DNA of 64,000 nucleotides from Paramecium tetraurelia (GCF_000165425.1 NW_001799632.1:186001-250000), one strand, 5' to 3'. Counted from the stretch's first letter, positions 1 to 11,376 are shown. A program made the numbers and translations. The notes: generated from the sequence alone by a model not told the origin.

Positions 1-421
1 AAATCCTTCATTTCCAGAATCAATCTATTAATAGTAAATGTAATTTCATACAAAGCACACTTTAAATGGTGTAATGACTGCTGTTGCCAATAATAAAAAT
101 ATCAATAACATATTCCAAAACTGTTTTAAATTATTCATCTGGGTAAAATACATATACCTTCTTTTCTTCTTGATTTGATTTAAAAACCTCATCCTCAATC
201 AAATCCATATGATCATCTTGTCTAATTGCTCCATAAATCTTAACTCTATTCTGAAAGGATCTCATAATGCCGATAAAATAAGATGCCAGAAACACTCTTC
301 TCCAAACAGAAACTAGTCTTTGCTTCTTCCCTTCATCTAGCTTCTTATAAAACGAGAAGTTCTAAAGAAAATCTAACTTCCTGAAGAAGACATTAAAAAC
401 AGTGATTTATGAATTATTCAT
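1..421 (-). CDS. CNBD/CNG-type cation channel, N-terminal part (cut by window edge)
   Basis: The start codon is the ATG at 421-419 and the gene runs off the left edge. The first ~85 residues are basic and soluble, with an acidic stretch (IEDEVF) just before a hydrophobic segment that reads FWNMLLIFLLLATAVITPFK. That segment matches the S1 region of ciliate cyclic-nucleotide-gated/ether-a-go-go-like channels, where S1 typically ends in a TPF motif followed by residues like FID. Two introns are needed to keep the frame: 121-157 (37 nt) and 25-51 (27 nt). The pore and nucleotide-binding domain lie outside the window, so ion selectivity and ligand cannot be judged. The family call rests on S1 alone. 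A second, complete CNBD channel lies at 49182-51706. Confidence 0.55.
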
Positions 422-479
422 AATAATTATTTAGAATCACCTTCATTATAACTAAAATCGATGATATGACAATATATAA

Positions 480-1971
480 TCAATTCTAATAGGAACTCTA
501 TCTGACCCTTTATGCCATCTCTGGAGGTAACTTATTTGGAGGTCCTTGTTTTGATCCAAATTCTTTTTGATGGGTTTAATAGTCATTTCTACAATATCCT
601 AATTAAAAGTGATGTGTTCTCAAATCCTAAAAGATGTATGAACAATAAACTTACTTTTTTCATTTCTGCATCCATTTTACTTGGTTGTCCATGAGGATTC
701 TTGAATTATGCCTTTGCCACTGATTCAGTTGTGTCTTCATCAGTTCCAAACTTAAAGTGATGTTTCCTTAACTCAGCTTAGACTTCTTCCTGCAATTTTC
801 CTGGCTTCGAATGAAAATCTCTGAACCTAGCTTAAGCCTCACTCTAATAACTCAATTTATCATTTCCAATCATGATATTCTTGGAATTATCCACTATTGG
901 ATTAACTTTCTCAGCCTTTTATCCATCAAATTATTGATTATATGTGCTTTTATAATGTTCTTATACGGTAGGTCTCGACAACTTCATCTTTAAGATCAAA
1001 ATGGAATTTGATTGAAAAATTATGGGATTCCTAACCTATTCTTATTGTCCTTTTCTATCTGAGAACTAAGATCTGTAAGCTGATTGATAGTTGACAGCTT
1101 ATTCATTTCCTACTTGAAAATGAGTAGCTCTCAAGTCTTTTAATTGTGCCTCATTTAATATGGATCTATCACCTTGATTGCCTACATGAGAAGCCTTAGC
1201 TTAACTTGTGTATTCGACTCTGTCTGTACCCATAGTTATGTGTGTATTTCTAACTAATTGTTAGGTTTTGTCTTGAAAATTGTTCACTTACGCCTAGGGT
1301 TTACCATATATAGCTTAATTCTGAGTTGTGTAACCATTGCCATCTCTTCCCATCACCAAATTGGTTTTTCTTAATTGAACATTCATTTCTGCCATTCTTT
1401 CTTTTGAGTATCCCTGTCCTAATAAAGCCTTGTCATATTGTTTGTTATGCACAGTATCGTACATTGAGGAGTAGTAATTATTCGTGTCCCCAAAGTCGTG
1501 ATGATGTTTACGTAAATCTGCATTATCAGCCTTCTTGAAATTGTTTTTGCCTTGATCTGCAAAATTCTATTCGTATTCAGTTGGCTTATTGTAATCGTGA
1601 TAACCTAGTTGGAAATGATGAGATCTCAAATCTTTTTTTGTCTCATCGCTCAATTTAGCAACAGCTGCACTTTAGGGTCTTTAATAGTCAGATTTTTATA
1701 TGGACTCCAATTTAGGTTTGTCATCTCCCAAGTGAAAATGATTCTATTGTAGTTTAGGAGGTTGTATGGGCTACTACGGTTGCAGTTATTCTAACTTCTA
1801 ATCCTTCTCCACAACAGATGTCATTGGTCTCACTTTGGCTGCCTTCTACATTGGCATGGGTTGTTTGGCCACGGATTGATGGTTTGTGTCCTCATCAAAT
1901 CCAAAGTGAAAGTGAGCCTTCCTCAATTCTTAAACATGTTTTAGTCTCTCAGCAGTTGCATTTGAACTCAT
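480..1971 (-). CDS. Repeat protein with R-x-x-H-F-x-x-G units, probably ciliary
   Basis: A protein of 487 residues with one intron (627-654, 28 nt). It is built of about ten degenerate units of 40-50 residues. Each opens with a motif such as LRKAHFHFG, LRSHHFQLG, LRKHHHDFG, LRATHFQVG, LRKHHFKFG or LRTHHFQLG, followed by an acidic, Tyr/Ser/Gln-rich tail (for example NYQSAYRSQF). There is no signal peptide or membrane segment. Regular short repeats of this sort are common in axonemal microtubule-binding and microtubule-inner proteins, but I cannot name the family, so the role is inference. Around 958-1042 one unit reads poorly in the main frame while another frame holds a better match (FDLKDEVVETYR). 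Two compensating indels or unusual splicing are possible there. The spacer to the channel gene downstream is only 58 nt. Confidence 0.75.
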
Positions 1972-2251
1972 GTTATAAATAATTTAATCTGTTATTCAAA
2001 GAATATTAAATTATGTTAACTAAAATCTTATTATATAAGTCATTTGTTACACCACTTCTAGAGAGAGACAGTACCATTTACATGCTTCCCTTAATTAAAT
2101 TCAAGTTAAAATATATTTAATATCAAATTCTATTGATGAATGTAAGATTTTTATATTTTATTTGTTCAATAAATTAAACAAAAATAAATGACATCATCTA
2201 CTTCACTTATATACAAACAACAGTATTTCTTATATATATCATTAAAATTAA

Positions 2252-3361
2252 ATGCTTAGAATCATTTTGGCATTCTCCATAATATTTTAGTCTCTCTGCA
2301 CAAAATCAATCCTCATCCTAAGACATGGAGCTCGAGATCCCCAAGTTTGGACTGAATTCGATCAACTCTATCTGTGGACTAATCCCATTAAAATCTTAAC
2401 TCAGAAAGGAGTCGATTAATTGATAGAGGTTGGCACTTAATAATAAAGATAATCAATTTTTGACTCTTAAGGCAATTGCATTTATGAGATGTTAGAGATT
2501 CAATCATCAAAAACAGCTAGGTGTACTTCTTCCACTGTTTGTTTCATAATTGGATTGTGTCCTAAAAACTACAAAGAAATTCTACATAGATTTTTTAGCG
2601 AATATTACTCAAACAGGGTCTTGAGTTAAAAGAAGTTTTAAAAAATTTTAGAATCTGATTTCTCGGATCCCTTGTCTCTCGATTACGATATATTTGATAC
2701 CACAGGAGATTTCATGTTCCAAGGTCATAAAACAAAACAGTGTCCCAATTTAAAACCAATTAATAGCAATGTTCAAAATAGCAAACAATACAAAAACAAA
2801 GAAAAAGAATTTAAACAAATGGATTAACTAAACGGAGTGTATGAAATTATGGTAAAAGCCTATCCTAGTAAAACTATTGATAAAAGTGCACTTACCTTAA
2901 CTGATGTTGATGATATTTATGATGATACATTTTGCAATTAATTTGAAGGATTCCTCTTTCCCAATCCCTCATTGTCTACCTATAATTACATGGGAGATGT
3001 TGTTAAGTTCCTCAAATACTTTGGACAAAATTCAGAGATGTTTCAGCATTAAGCCTCTCTTACAGAGCCATTTAAATGGATCATTTCATAATTTTACTCT
3101 CAAGAATAGTTTAGTGTCTATATTGGTACTGAATCCAACTAATTTGCTATGCTTTCAGTTTTAGTTGACGAGCAGTATCTAACACCATTTGCCTCAGAAT
3201 TGGAATTTATTATAAAAGGGAATATGGTTTATATCTACTTCAACAAAGTCTAACTGAAAACCAAAATGTGTGAAAGTGGTTATTACTGCACCATTGATTA
3301 GGTTGTTCAATTCATGCATTAATACATTGTTCAGGACGTTAGATAACTATGTGGACTTTGA
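2252..3361 (+). CDS. Histidine acid phosphatase-like protein, probably inactive
   Basis: One uninterrupted frame of 369 residues starting with a secretion-type signal peptide (MLRIILAFSIIF). At residues 24-30 it has RHGARDP, the histidine phosphatase nucleophile motif, followed by the usual W/LT...KG spacing. Two other signatures of the family are altered. The Arg of the distal V-R-S-T motif is replaced (LEIQSSKTARC). The C-terminal catalytic His-Asp pair (normally SAHD) is replaced in the matching stretch, YIGTESNQFAML. The fold and a lysosomal or secreted location follow from the family; loss of activity is inferred from the missing acid residue. Length fits the family. The phagosomal lumen or cell surface are both possible sites. 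Confidence 0.8.
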
Positions 3362-3423
3362 ATTTATATTTTATTATAATTTGAAAAATTAATAAATTTA
3401 TTAAATTATTTAGTCTTTATAAT

Positions 3424-5159
3424 TCAATGATAATATTAATCAATAAATTAAATAAAAATTTGTGTTTGAAAAAATTGTTTCCAAATTACTTGATCAGAAT
3501 TTACTGTTCCCATATTTTACAATGTCTTTTAGGCTATTCTCTCATAATCTAGTAATACTTTATTAATAGCTTTTGAAGTTTAATAAGTATTCTATCTAAT
3601 TGGTTCTATTGGAATATTTCTTATTACTCTTGCATGAAACAACTAATTAAAAATTTACAGACATTAACTGTAGTTACTATGATTTGACTAACATTTTTAA
3701 AAGTACGAATCTAACCTTCCCAAAAGATGAGCCATTAATTCGGCTGATAAAAGTGGAATTTAATCTGTGTTTCCAAATTATATCTATTATTTGCTATCCA
3801 AATTAATAAAAATAGCATTCTAAAACTTATTAATAATCCCTTGACTATATAGAATAGAGAAATTCTAGATTATACAAGAATACTTACACATTCTATGCCT
3901 GCAATTATTGGCACAGGACTTCCTAAATATGCAATATTTTCCAAAGGCAAGTTACTAATTATTGGATGAATCCATGCAAATGGTTTAAGTAAGTACTTTT
4001 AACACAGTAAACATGCTGCAGTTGATAAATAAGGCGATTTGCTAACAAAAACAATTGATTTCTCAATTAAACAACTTAAAAAGATTTTAATCAAACTTTA
4101 AGAATCTAATTTCTTAAATAATTGTGGAATTCCCTAATATTTCAAATATCAATACCCATTAAATATTATCATTTTCGCTTATTTTTAATTCTTGATTATT
4201 AATTGTAATGAAATTTGGGTAGTTCTTTTAAGATAACTGTGATAATATCCTCAAACATATTTAAGCAATATTCTTATCAAAGTAATTTGAATCTGCTAAC
4301 GAAATGTTGTTTGTTCTCGAATAAAGGTTACTTCTCATGGATTTTAACTAAGATAAAATTACAATTAGGATTTGCTGATAAAAGTCAACTAAACATTTGC
4401 TGGTTGTAAAACAAATTGCTCTTTTGCTAAATCTGACCTACAATGGGCTTAAAACTGTAAAATCATTGTAACGATAACAAATATGATATTTTAATTATTG
4501 TTTCTCAGTTTACTTGGTCAGAATAACAAAACAATTGGGGGAATCTATCTGATAATTATGATTCATCATTAAGTTGATGTCTTCCAAACTAAAAGCCAAA
4601 GGAAGAACTATAGGTTTGCATCCGTCTGGTAATATGAATTTGGAAATAGAGAGAATTTGTTATTGATTTTCTAGCTTGACTATAAATGTTTACTAAGTTG
4701 ATTGTATGAATAAATCACTTATGGTTCATTTTATTGTTCTTATCCTAATCCTAAAATGAATAAATCATCAAACAACTATTCATTGTTAACTCTTGCATTA
4801 TTAGTAGTAGCAGTTTATATATCAAAATAATCTAAAGCCTTTTGCCTTACTTATTAAGTAGATTGTCTAAATTGAGAGATATTAAAATTGTTGCTATTTT
4901 AAAGAGGAGCTTTTAATTTAATCTTCTAGCCTGAACTCTAAAATTATTCCACTCTGCTATCGCTAATTGCAGGTTCTGAATTCTCATCTATATTGCAATC
5001 TTCATCAGAGGAGACATTTTGAATAAATATTGATTATTTTTGACTTTTAAGCAATTAAACTTCTTGTCTACTAAATTCTAACTACTATTCAAGTGCTTAA
5101 ATATAACAATCCTTTTCATACAATAATTATAGTAATTGCCTTTAAGATAAGTGATCCAT
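3424..5159 (-). CDS. DENN-domain protein (Rab GEF family)
   Basis: 555 residues from three introns of 22-23 nt (the total is an exact codon multiple). The start is the upstream ATG at 5159, because the frame stays coding from there; the later ATG at 5017 is in another frame. Residues 1-60 form a Gln/Leu-rich helix. The uDENN block begins at LFDDLFILGL and continues through FILPDGCKPIVLPLAFSLED. The cDENN core has the family signature CLIEKSIVFVSKSPYLSTAA, then KPFAWIHP and LENIAYLGSPVPIIAG. DENN proteins act as guanine-nucleotide exchange factors for Rab GTPases in vesicle trafficking, at cytosolic membrane faces. Which Rab is targeted, or which animal subfamily this matches, I cannot tell. 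It converges with the histidine phosphatase gene across 62 nt. Confidence 0.85.
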
Positions 5160-5363
5160 AAGAAAAATATATATTTATTAAAATACTCAAATTTAAATCG
5201 AAATCCCATTAGTCGTTGGTTAACTATTTTCAAATTAACCTAAAAATATAATCACTATATTTTAACCTAAAAATGAATTCTTCCTCTATTTAAAACTACT
5301 AAAACGATTAGTCTTATTATTTATAGATGTTCATTTTAAAATGTATTTTTAGTAATATCCTTA

Positions 5364-5703
5364 TCATTGACGTTTTTTCGTTATTGGTGATCTTACAAAT
5401 AAATTGATATTCTCCTTTTCGAAAGAGCAATCCAAGACTTTGACTTCAATTAAGTGATTACTCTCTTGTAATATAGAAAATTCATTCTTTTTTACAGGGT
5501 CAAGCTAAAATATCATAGAAAGTACGTTTAGGAAATCAACTGAGTAAAATTAGGTAAGTACAGTTTTACATCATAAAGTAATATTTTGGAGATGTAGGAA
5601 GTAATGATTAATTGTTCTTTATTAATAATATATTATAATCATTTTATATAAAGCAGACATGATCTTAATGAATATCTTATAATTATTTCTCTTCATTCTC
5701 CAT
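5364..5703 (-). CDS. Small unrecognised protein
   Basis: A 98-residue protein from three exons joined by introns of 22 and 21 nt, both with GTACTT starts and AG ends. Removing them gives an exact codon multiple and a continuous frame that ends at TGA (5366-5364). The protein is mixed, with hydrophobic stretches (YNILLIK, YYFMMQNFDFLNLD) and a basic tail (RSPITKKRQ). No motif was recognised. In-frame ATGs exist further upstream, so the start at 5703 is the shortest choice. It diverges from DAD1 with 126 nt between starts. Confidence 0.5.
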
Positions 5704-5829
5704 ATTAAATAACATATTTTTCTAACTCTAATAGTTCATTTTTGTTCTTCTTAGTAACTATAAATTGAATTCTATCTCTTTTTGATGAAATAAATTCATT
5801 TTTAATATTATTAATTTAATTATAAATCC

Positions 5830-6211
5830 ATGTCTGATACTAAATTAGTTGATGAAAACTCTTTAATTGGAATAGCAGCTTCATTTTGGTAATAATATTC
5901 AGCGAAGACTCCTTAAAAATTGAAAATAATGGATGCCTTTTCTTTGTATTGCTTTATATTAGTCATAATTCAATTATTTTATTGTGCATTGGTAGGTGAT
6001 TTTCCTAGAAATTCATTTCTATCAGGGATATTTGCATCAGCAGGAGCTATGATAATTAATAGTAAGCATTAAAATGTGATAATTAGTTTGTTTAAGAAAA
6101 TAACTAAATCCTGAAACTAGATACATGGAAATTTCGAATGAGAGAGCCTTTTGGGAATATTTGGCAGCTATGGTTGTGCTGTTTTTGACTGTGATAAACT
6201 TCTTGGGTTGA
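5830..6211 (+). CDS. DAD1: DAD1, oligosaccharyltransferase subunit
   Basis: 118 residues with one 25-nt intron (6062-6086). The protein is a textbook DAD1: a short cytosolic N-terminus with FWQQYSAKTPQKLKIMDAF, three hydrophobic segments, the lumenal motif ALVGDFPRNSFLSG, the NPETR loop, and the conserved C-terminus ERAFWEYLAAMVVLFLTVINFLG is recognisable. DAD1 is a small subunit of the ER oligosaccharyltransferase that transfers the lipid-linked glycan to Asn-X-Ser/Thr. The length equals the family norm (about 113). It converges with the STPG-repeat gene, with 28 nt between the stops. Confidence 0.96.
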
Positions 6212-6239
6212 ATGATATTACATATATAATAGATATATA

Positions 6240-7655
6240 TCACAAATCTAAATGACTTTTATTTGGGATGAGGTAATTGGGTACATTTGCAAAATAAGGT
6301 GGAATGTTATATTACCCAGGTCCTGGTCCAACATCATTTCTATCAGTCACTCTTGATTCCGATCCGAATCTAAATGAAATAATAGTTTTCATAATTACGG
6401 GAATTTTGGTCCTGGATTGGTTTAATTGAGTTGATAATGATTAGGAGCAGGATTATCGTTGAGTTTGCTTTTCTCTCTAGCTTCAGTGCCAACTCTGCAA
6501 GACATAGGTCTGGATTTGGTTTATGAGACATTTGGATAGTAATCCAAGGGACCTGGAGTTCCATCTGGTAATCTATCAGTGTATTTTGGTCTAAGAGTAT
6601 ATCCTTTGCTTCCTCCATCTCTGCTGATGTCATAGGTTCCAGGACCTGGAACTTCTTGTTAATTGACAAGCCTTCTCTACTCTGATCCAATTTTATGGCT
6701 GGGAGGTCTTCTCTTGGTTGCACTCTAAGACTAATAATGTCCAGGTCCTGGAGTGTAATGTGCATCAAAGACTTATCTTTGTTTGGCAGTTCCCACTCTT
6801 CCACCAGGGACTGAACGTTTGGTGAAATCAGTTGAAGGATCATAATGTCCAGGACCAGGAGCAGAATCGGCTGCAGTAGGCATTCGCTTTGAACTGATAG
6901 TAGTAGCTTTGAGATTCAGATGAGATTGATGCATATATTATCCAGGTCCTGGAGTTTGGACTCTTTCTGTGAATGTAGAATCCCTTATGGCATTTCCAAA
7001 TCTATGATAAGGTCCCGATGTTGCAGGACGCATATTATACTTACCAACTCCAGGAATAAAGGGTTTGGTATCATAGAAGCCTCCTCTATTTTGATTGCCA
7101 ATTCTGGAAGCAGGTCTGCTGAGAATGGTGGAATAGTTGGTTTCGTATGCTGCAGGACCAGGACCATTTTTGAGTTCTCTTAGATTGTCATCGATTCCTC
7201 CTAATAGTGGTTTGTTCCTCATGCTATAACTGGAAGCACACTTTTGCAAAGGTTTAAAATTCGGGTTGTATGCACCAGGTCCAGCTAATTGTTAAGTACT
7301 ATTTTACGAGTGATTCCCTTGCCCACTTCTGTGTGATTTTAAAATTTAGCTCCCATTGAGAATTCAGGCTTTTTCCTTTTCTGATAATTCGATATAATAT
7401 TTTTACGATTGCTTTTTAAAGTTCATCATACTAGCCTGGTCCAGGTTGATATGCTATTTACTAGCCTATTCGATTGGCAGTTCCAATTCTAATTTTAACT
7501 GATTAAAATGTACTTCCAAGAAGGAGGCCTTTGATGGGGATATCTATCAGGGTTGTAGTTCTAAAGTATAATGTTATTCATACCCCTACTCCAGGAGCGG
7601 ATTCGACTTTTGGGGGTGGTCTTTGTTGAGATGTTCCAAAAGAATAAGCAGCCAT
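6240..7655 (-). CDS. STPG/SHIPPO (sperm-tail PG-rich) repeat protein
   Basis: 429 residues from five introns of 23, 25, 26, 23 and 29 nt; the codon total is exact. The protein is almost wholly made of sperm-tail PG-rich repeats: TPGPGAYNP, NGPGPAAYET, PGVGKYN, TPGPGQYM, APGPGHYDP, TPGPGHYQ, VPGPGTYDI, TPGPLDYY and GPGPGQYNI can be read in order, roughly every 40-55 residues. STPG-repeat proteins (ODF3/SHIPPO, STPG1/2, CFAP-type) associate with ciliary microtubules and sperm tails, so a ciliary or cortical role is likely here. The start at ATG 7655 begins a Gly/Pro-rich frame directly; a further upstream ATG would add a hydrophobic segment and looks like leader sequence. The next gene upstream ends 28 nt away. 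Confidence 0.88.
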
Positions 7656-7683
7656 AATAATTAATAAAATTAAATTATAAAGT

Positions 7684-9104
7684 TCATTCCCATTCTCCAT
7701 AGTCTTATCCAAAAAGTCTCTTTTTAATAAATAAAAATGGTAACAAATGTGGCAAAACAAGTGCTTATATTAACTATAAAGTAAGGAGGATCACTGAGAA
7801 TACGGGTTATTTTGGTTAGATAACACTTTCTAGTTAATCTTTCCATTCCTCATCTCCATTTTTAATGTTTTCGTATACATTGATGAGCACCATCAAAAGG
7901 AAACCAAAACTTGCCAACAAAGTCAAATATGTCGATAGGTACAAGTAACTTACAATACCTCCAATCAGAAATTTACTTTGCCCTAAATTCTTTTTAATTT
8001 TCTTAAACTGTTGCTTGTCATTTGCTCCCAAAGACAATTGTAAGTTCCCTTTGGCTTCCGAACATTTTTCATGAATCAATCTTGATATCTATTGATCATC
8101 GAAATTGCATTCCTCCACATACTTCTAGAATTATTATTCGCTTGGGAAGTACTTGATCAAATTATTCTGCATTATATATAGTCTCTATTATGCCTTGAGG
8201 ATATTATCATTGTCTTGAATCAAGTCATTGCTCAAACAGTTATTGTAACTCATCAACAACACAGACACAATGCTACCAATGAACAAAAATATTATGTTGT
8301 ATAGTATAAAGAGGCATTCTGATTTGATTTAGAACCTATATATTAGTCTGCATACACCTAAGCCAAAGAAGATGAATAAAAGCACCAAAAAGATAGTGAA
8401 GATGATGGCCTTTCTAATGTGATAATACAGTAAGAGTCCTCTGTCATCTTCTTTACTTTTATCCAATCTCATCATCTCTCTTTTGGTGGACAGAAATGAG
8501 AAAGCAAATAGCAACACATAAAATTACAATCCATTGAAGATAATCCCAAATCCTAAAATAATTCCACCATGATCCTTCTCATCCTGCTTGTCATCATTTT
8601 TGAAACCTATCAAAGAGAAATACGAATTAAAGATGATATAGAAGTAAGGTTTAGTTAAAAAGAAAATTATGTATTTGAGAGATTCTAAAAACTTGTTCTG
8701 CAACATAGTACAGCATTGCCCAATAGAGAAACAACATTTGCATATGCATTTCTATTCCCAAGGACACCCTTCGCAGAAGCAATCGTAGCAATTACATATT
8801 ATGGTGCCATCGTATTCATGCAAAGTCTTTAATTCCTTTTATTCTTTAGATTATGATCTCAATGGAGATGTTGTGTTCTTTCTAGAGGGTGCATCGACTA
8901 TTTGCAAATCCAAAGTATCTAAATAAGTAAAAATAGTTTTTGCTGAAATTTATTGCAAAATTTACATAGGATATAATTGGTCATCGTTTTAATTCCAATC
9001 TCCATCTTCTTTTCTATCATGTCTCTTCTGGCCATATACAAGTAGAATGAAATCAGAATGAAATGTATTGAGAGAATAGTAGAACTTGCAATTATTTAAA
9101 TCAT
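7684..9104 (-). CDS. Multi-pass membrane protein with a dense cysteine cluster
   Basis: 465 residues with one 23-nt intron. A first membrane helix at the N-terminus is followed by a basic then polar region and, at about residues 93-125, a cluster of 11 cysteines in roughly 30 residues (CNCYDCFCEGC and KCICKCCFSIGQCC). Five or six further hydrophobic segments follow, including IIFTIFLVLLFIFFGLG and IIFLFIGSIVSVLLM, a charged loop of about 90 residues, then two more helices near the C-terminus. I do not recognise the family. The cysteine cluster next to a membrane helix resembles S-acylation clusters or a zinc-binding loop; which one is undecided. A 30-nt in-frame segment near the C-terminus (around 7763-7792) could also be an intron without changing the frame. 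Confidence 0.7.
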
Positions 9105-9192
9105 AATAATAATTATATTATGATTTAATCAATGTTTAATGCTTCACATTTATATATATAATAATAGATAATTTATTAATCCCAATTTCAAT

Positions 9193-9887
9193 ATGCATAA
9201 GTAACCCAAACAAACCACTCCCAAAAATGTAATCAAATAAACTCCCCTCAACACTTAAGAAATACTCTAAAGATTAATGAAAAAAAATTCTAAATCGAAA
9301 TTACAATTAATAGATATAGCAGATGATACAAGGATTGTTAAAAATGAGAAATACGTTTCTAAATCACCTTGTTCAGGATGGCAAAGCTTTAGAAATTAAA
9401 GTTCTGAAAGAGCGATTCATAAAATAAGGCATTAATCCAATGAGGATTTGTAAAAAACTCTTAAGAAACCATGCCATCTAAATCATGTAAGCTCAATGAT
9501 TGGATTTCAATAAAAAGATTTCATTTAGAATGCAAATGCCTTTCTGAGAGAAAAGAATCTTGAAAACAAACTTGATACTTTGACCCAATAGGTCTCGAAA
9601 TTAAGGGAAAAGTCGGAATAATTGGAATTTTAGAATAAATTACTTTTTGACAATTTATAAAAGTATAAATGCGAAGGCAATCAAGTAATTTTTGGGTTAT
9701 CATGAAGGAAAGAAATGCCTTGCTTGAAAGGCTGGATCACATGATTGAAATGCAATAGAAACAGGAAGAGAATCTCTAGCACATTAAGACCTTATTCGGT
9801 GACAATTCCAGGAGAATAAAGACCCAACAATCCCAACCCAAGCAAAGGAGTTTTGGAAAATCTGCCTATATGGGATTCAATGTGTGA
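9193..9887 (+). CDS. Small coiled-coil protein
   Basis: 223 residues with one 23-nt intron (9685-9707) and an exact codon total. The N-terminal ~50 residues are basic and polar (PKQTTPKNVIKQTP). From about residue 110 a coiled coil rich in Glu, Lys, Leu and Gln runs to about residue 195. The C-terminus ends SFGKSAYMGFNV, a small aromatic/glycine tail. No known domain was recognised. Its neighbours (an STPG-repeat protein upstream, an F-x-P-x-I repeat protein just downstream and CFAP57 further on) make a ciliary or cortical role plausible, but this is inference from context. Confidence 0.7.
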
Positions 9888-9921
9888 AAATGTTTATATT
9901 TAAATTATCTGTTAATTATTT

Positions 9922-10852
9922 ATGAAACAACCTCAAATGCAACACAAAAGTTGGTTATAATTGCAGAGATTTGAAGAGTACGAAACGAATAAAAAAAAAT
10001 ACCTTGAAAAGGAACAAGAATTGAAATTCAAGGGTTAAGATTAAAACGCTCAACAAAAGCAAATTAATTGGATTGGAGACATACATGAAAGATAAACCCT
10101 ATTGCAGAAGGCCAAATGGAAGTGGATAGAGGAGTAGAAGAAACAGTTGGAATAGAAAAGAGAGATGCATCAATTGGAAGGAGCCACATTTCATCCGTAA
10201 ATTTTGAATAAGGATTAAAGAATACGCACTCCTGAACAATTCTATAAAGATAATATAGATTATAAAAATAAAACTGTATAAAAATCATACATCCTAAATT
10301 TAGGAAAAACAAATATAGCAATTAATTAAGTAAAAGGAAGACTCAATTAATAACAGAAGTTGTTCTCCTAAACTAAACAAAAAGTCGGTATAGATGGTTG
10401 CGCAACCCTTTTATGATAGATTGAAAGATAAATAGTTAGAGAAAGAATAGAATTTATTAAAAATTAAAAGCAGCATTACACCCTCGTTCAGTCCTTAAAT
10501 ATTTTCTCGAAACTTTTAGAGTCGCTAAACCTATCAAACTGTTCAACAATTTGCCAATTAGAATTCAAGCAAAAATAAAACATTTGAAATGGATTTGGAA
10601 AATGTTAAAAGTGATTATAAAACTTTCACATTTTTTGAAGACATAAGGAGATTCTAGCATTCCCCATCAGAAAATTGTCAATAGAATGTGGAGAAAATAA
10701 CCAAAAATCTGCTGTTATTAACTGAAAACAGTTAAATCTTAAATGCATAATAGAGTCCGTAATAATGTACGGCCAAAAAGCAATAGAGATCTGTAAGTCC
10801 TTTAAAATCGATTATGTCAAAAACCACCTAAAAAAATTACTTTAAAAAATGA
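9922..10852 (+). CDS. F-x-P-x-I repeat protein, charged and helical
   Basis: 300 residues with one 28-nt intron (10276-10303). The first ~80 residues are strongly charged and helical with several Trp (HKSWLQLQRFEEYE, NWIGDIHERQ, KWKWIEEQ). Two or three short modules then follow the pattern F-x-x-R/N-L ... K ... F/S-x-P-Q-I: FHPQILNKDQ, QPFYDRLKDKQ and SFSPQIFSRNF. The C-terminus is basic. The same kind of module (CTFKPKI, preceded by FERL-like segments) recurs in the gene at 30066-31513. Such modules are widespread in ciliate and apicomplexan cytoskeletal proteins, but I cannot give a function. It begins 34 nt after the previous stop. Confidence 0.75.
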
Positions 10853-11025
10853 TTTAATATTTTAATTATTCATTCTATTGGCTATAAATTTGTGTATAAG
10901 AATATTTGGGAAGTTCTCATTATATTTTATTTTAGGAATATGTGTGATAAATTCAAATAGTCTTGAATTCAATATGTATTTATAAATAAATTTAATCTAT
11001 AAAAAGTTAAAAGCCAACATTAAAA

Positions 11026-11376
11026 ATGGGAGCTTGTCACACCAAAAGGTCAAGAAGATAGAGCAATGAATGGAGGGCTAGTGAAAGACTCACCTCAGAA
11101 AGATTAGATTTCATTTTCTAACGGTTGTCCCTATATTTAGAACTCGTTGGAGACACTCACTCGTTAGGAGGATACTTGTAAGAAAAGATAAATGAATTGT
11201 TTTAAATAAAATAAAATCTACTCCTAGTTAAAGATCACTTAAAGAAAATAGAATTACTTCATCAAGCATCTGAAGTAATCGAATACTTGTACGATGATAA
11301 ACACTTCAGCTAGGCTTTCCCTATTTTAAGGGAAAGCTTGTATGAAATCACACAATTGACATTAGTCACAGAGTGA
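11026..11376 (+). CDS. Small acylation-candidate protein (MGAC start)
   Basis: An intronless frame of 116 residues. It begins MGACHTKRSRRQS. Gly2 with Ala3/Cys4 and following basic residues fits N-myristoylation with possible palmitoylation, so membrane attachment is likely (inference). The rest is helical, with heptad-like leucines (INELFQIKQNLLLVKDHLKKIELLHQ) and an acidic C-terminus. I recognise no domain. It lies between an F-x-P-x-I protein and CFAP57, with its own AT-rich flanks of 173 and 350 nt. Confidence 0.65.

Noticed and set aside
6920-7183. Plus-strand frame rich in Cys/Arg opposite the STPG gene.
   Set aside because: It is the complement of PG-rich repeat codons, with no homology of its own.
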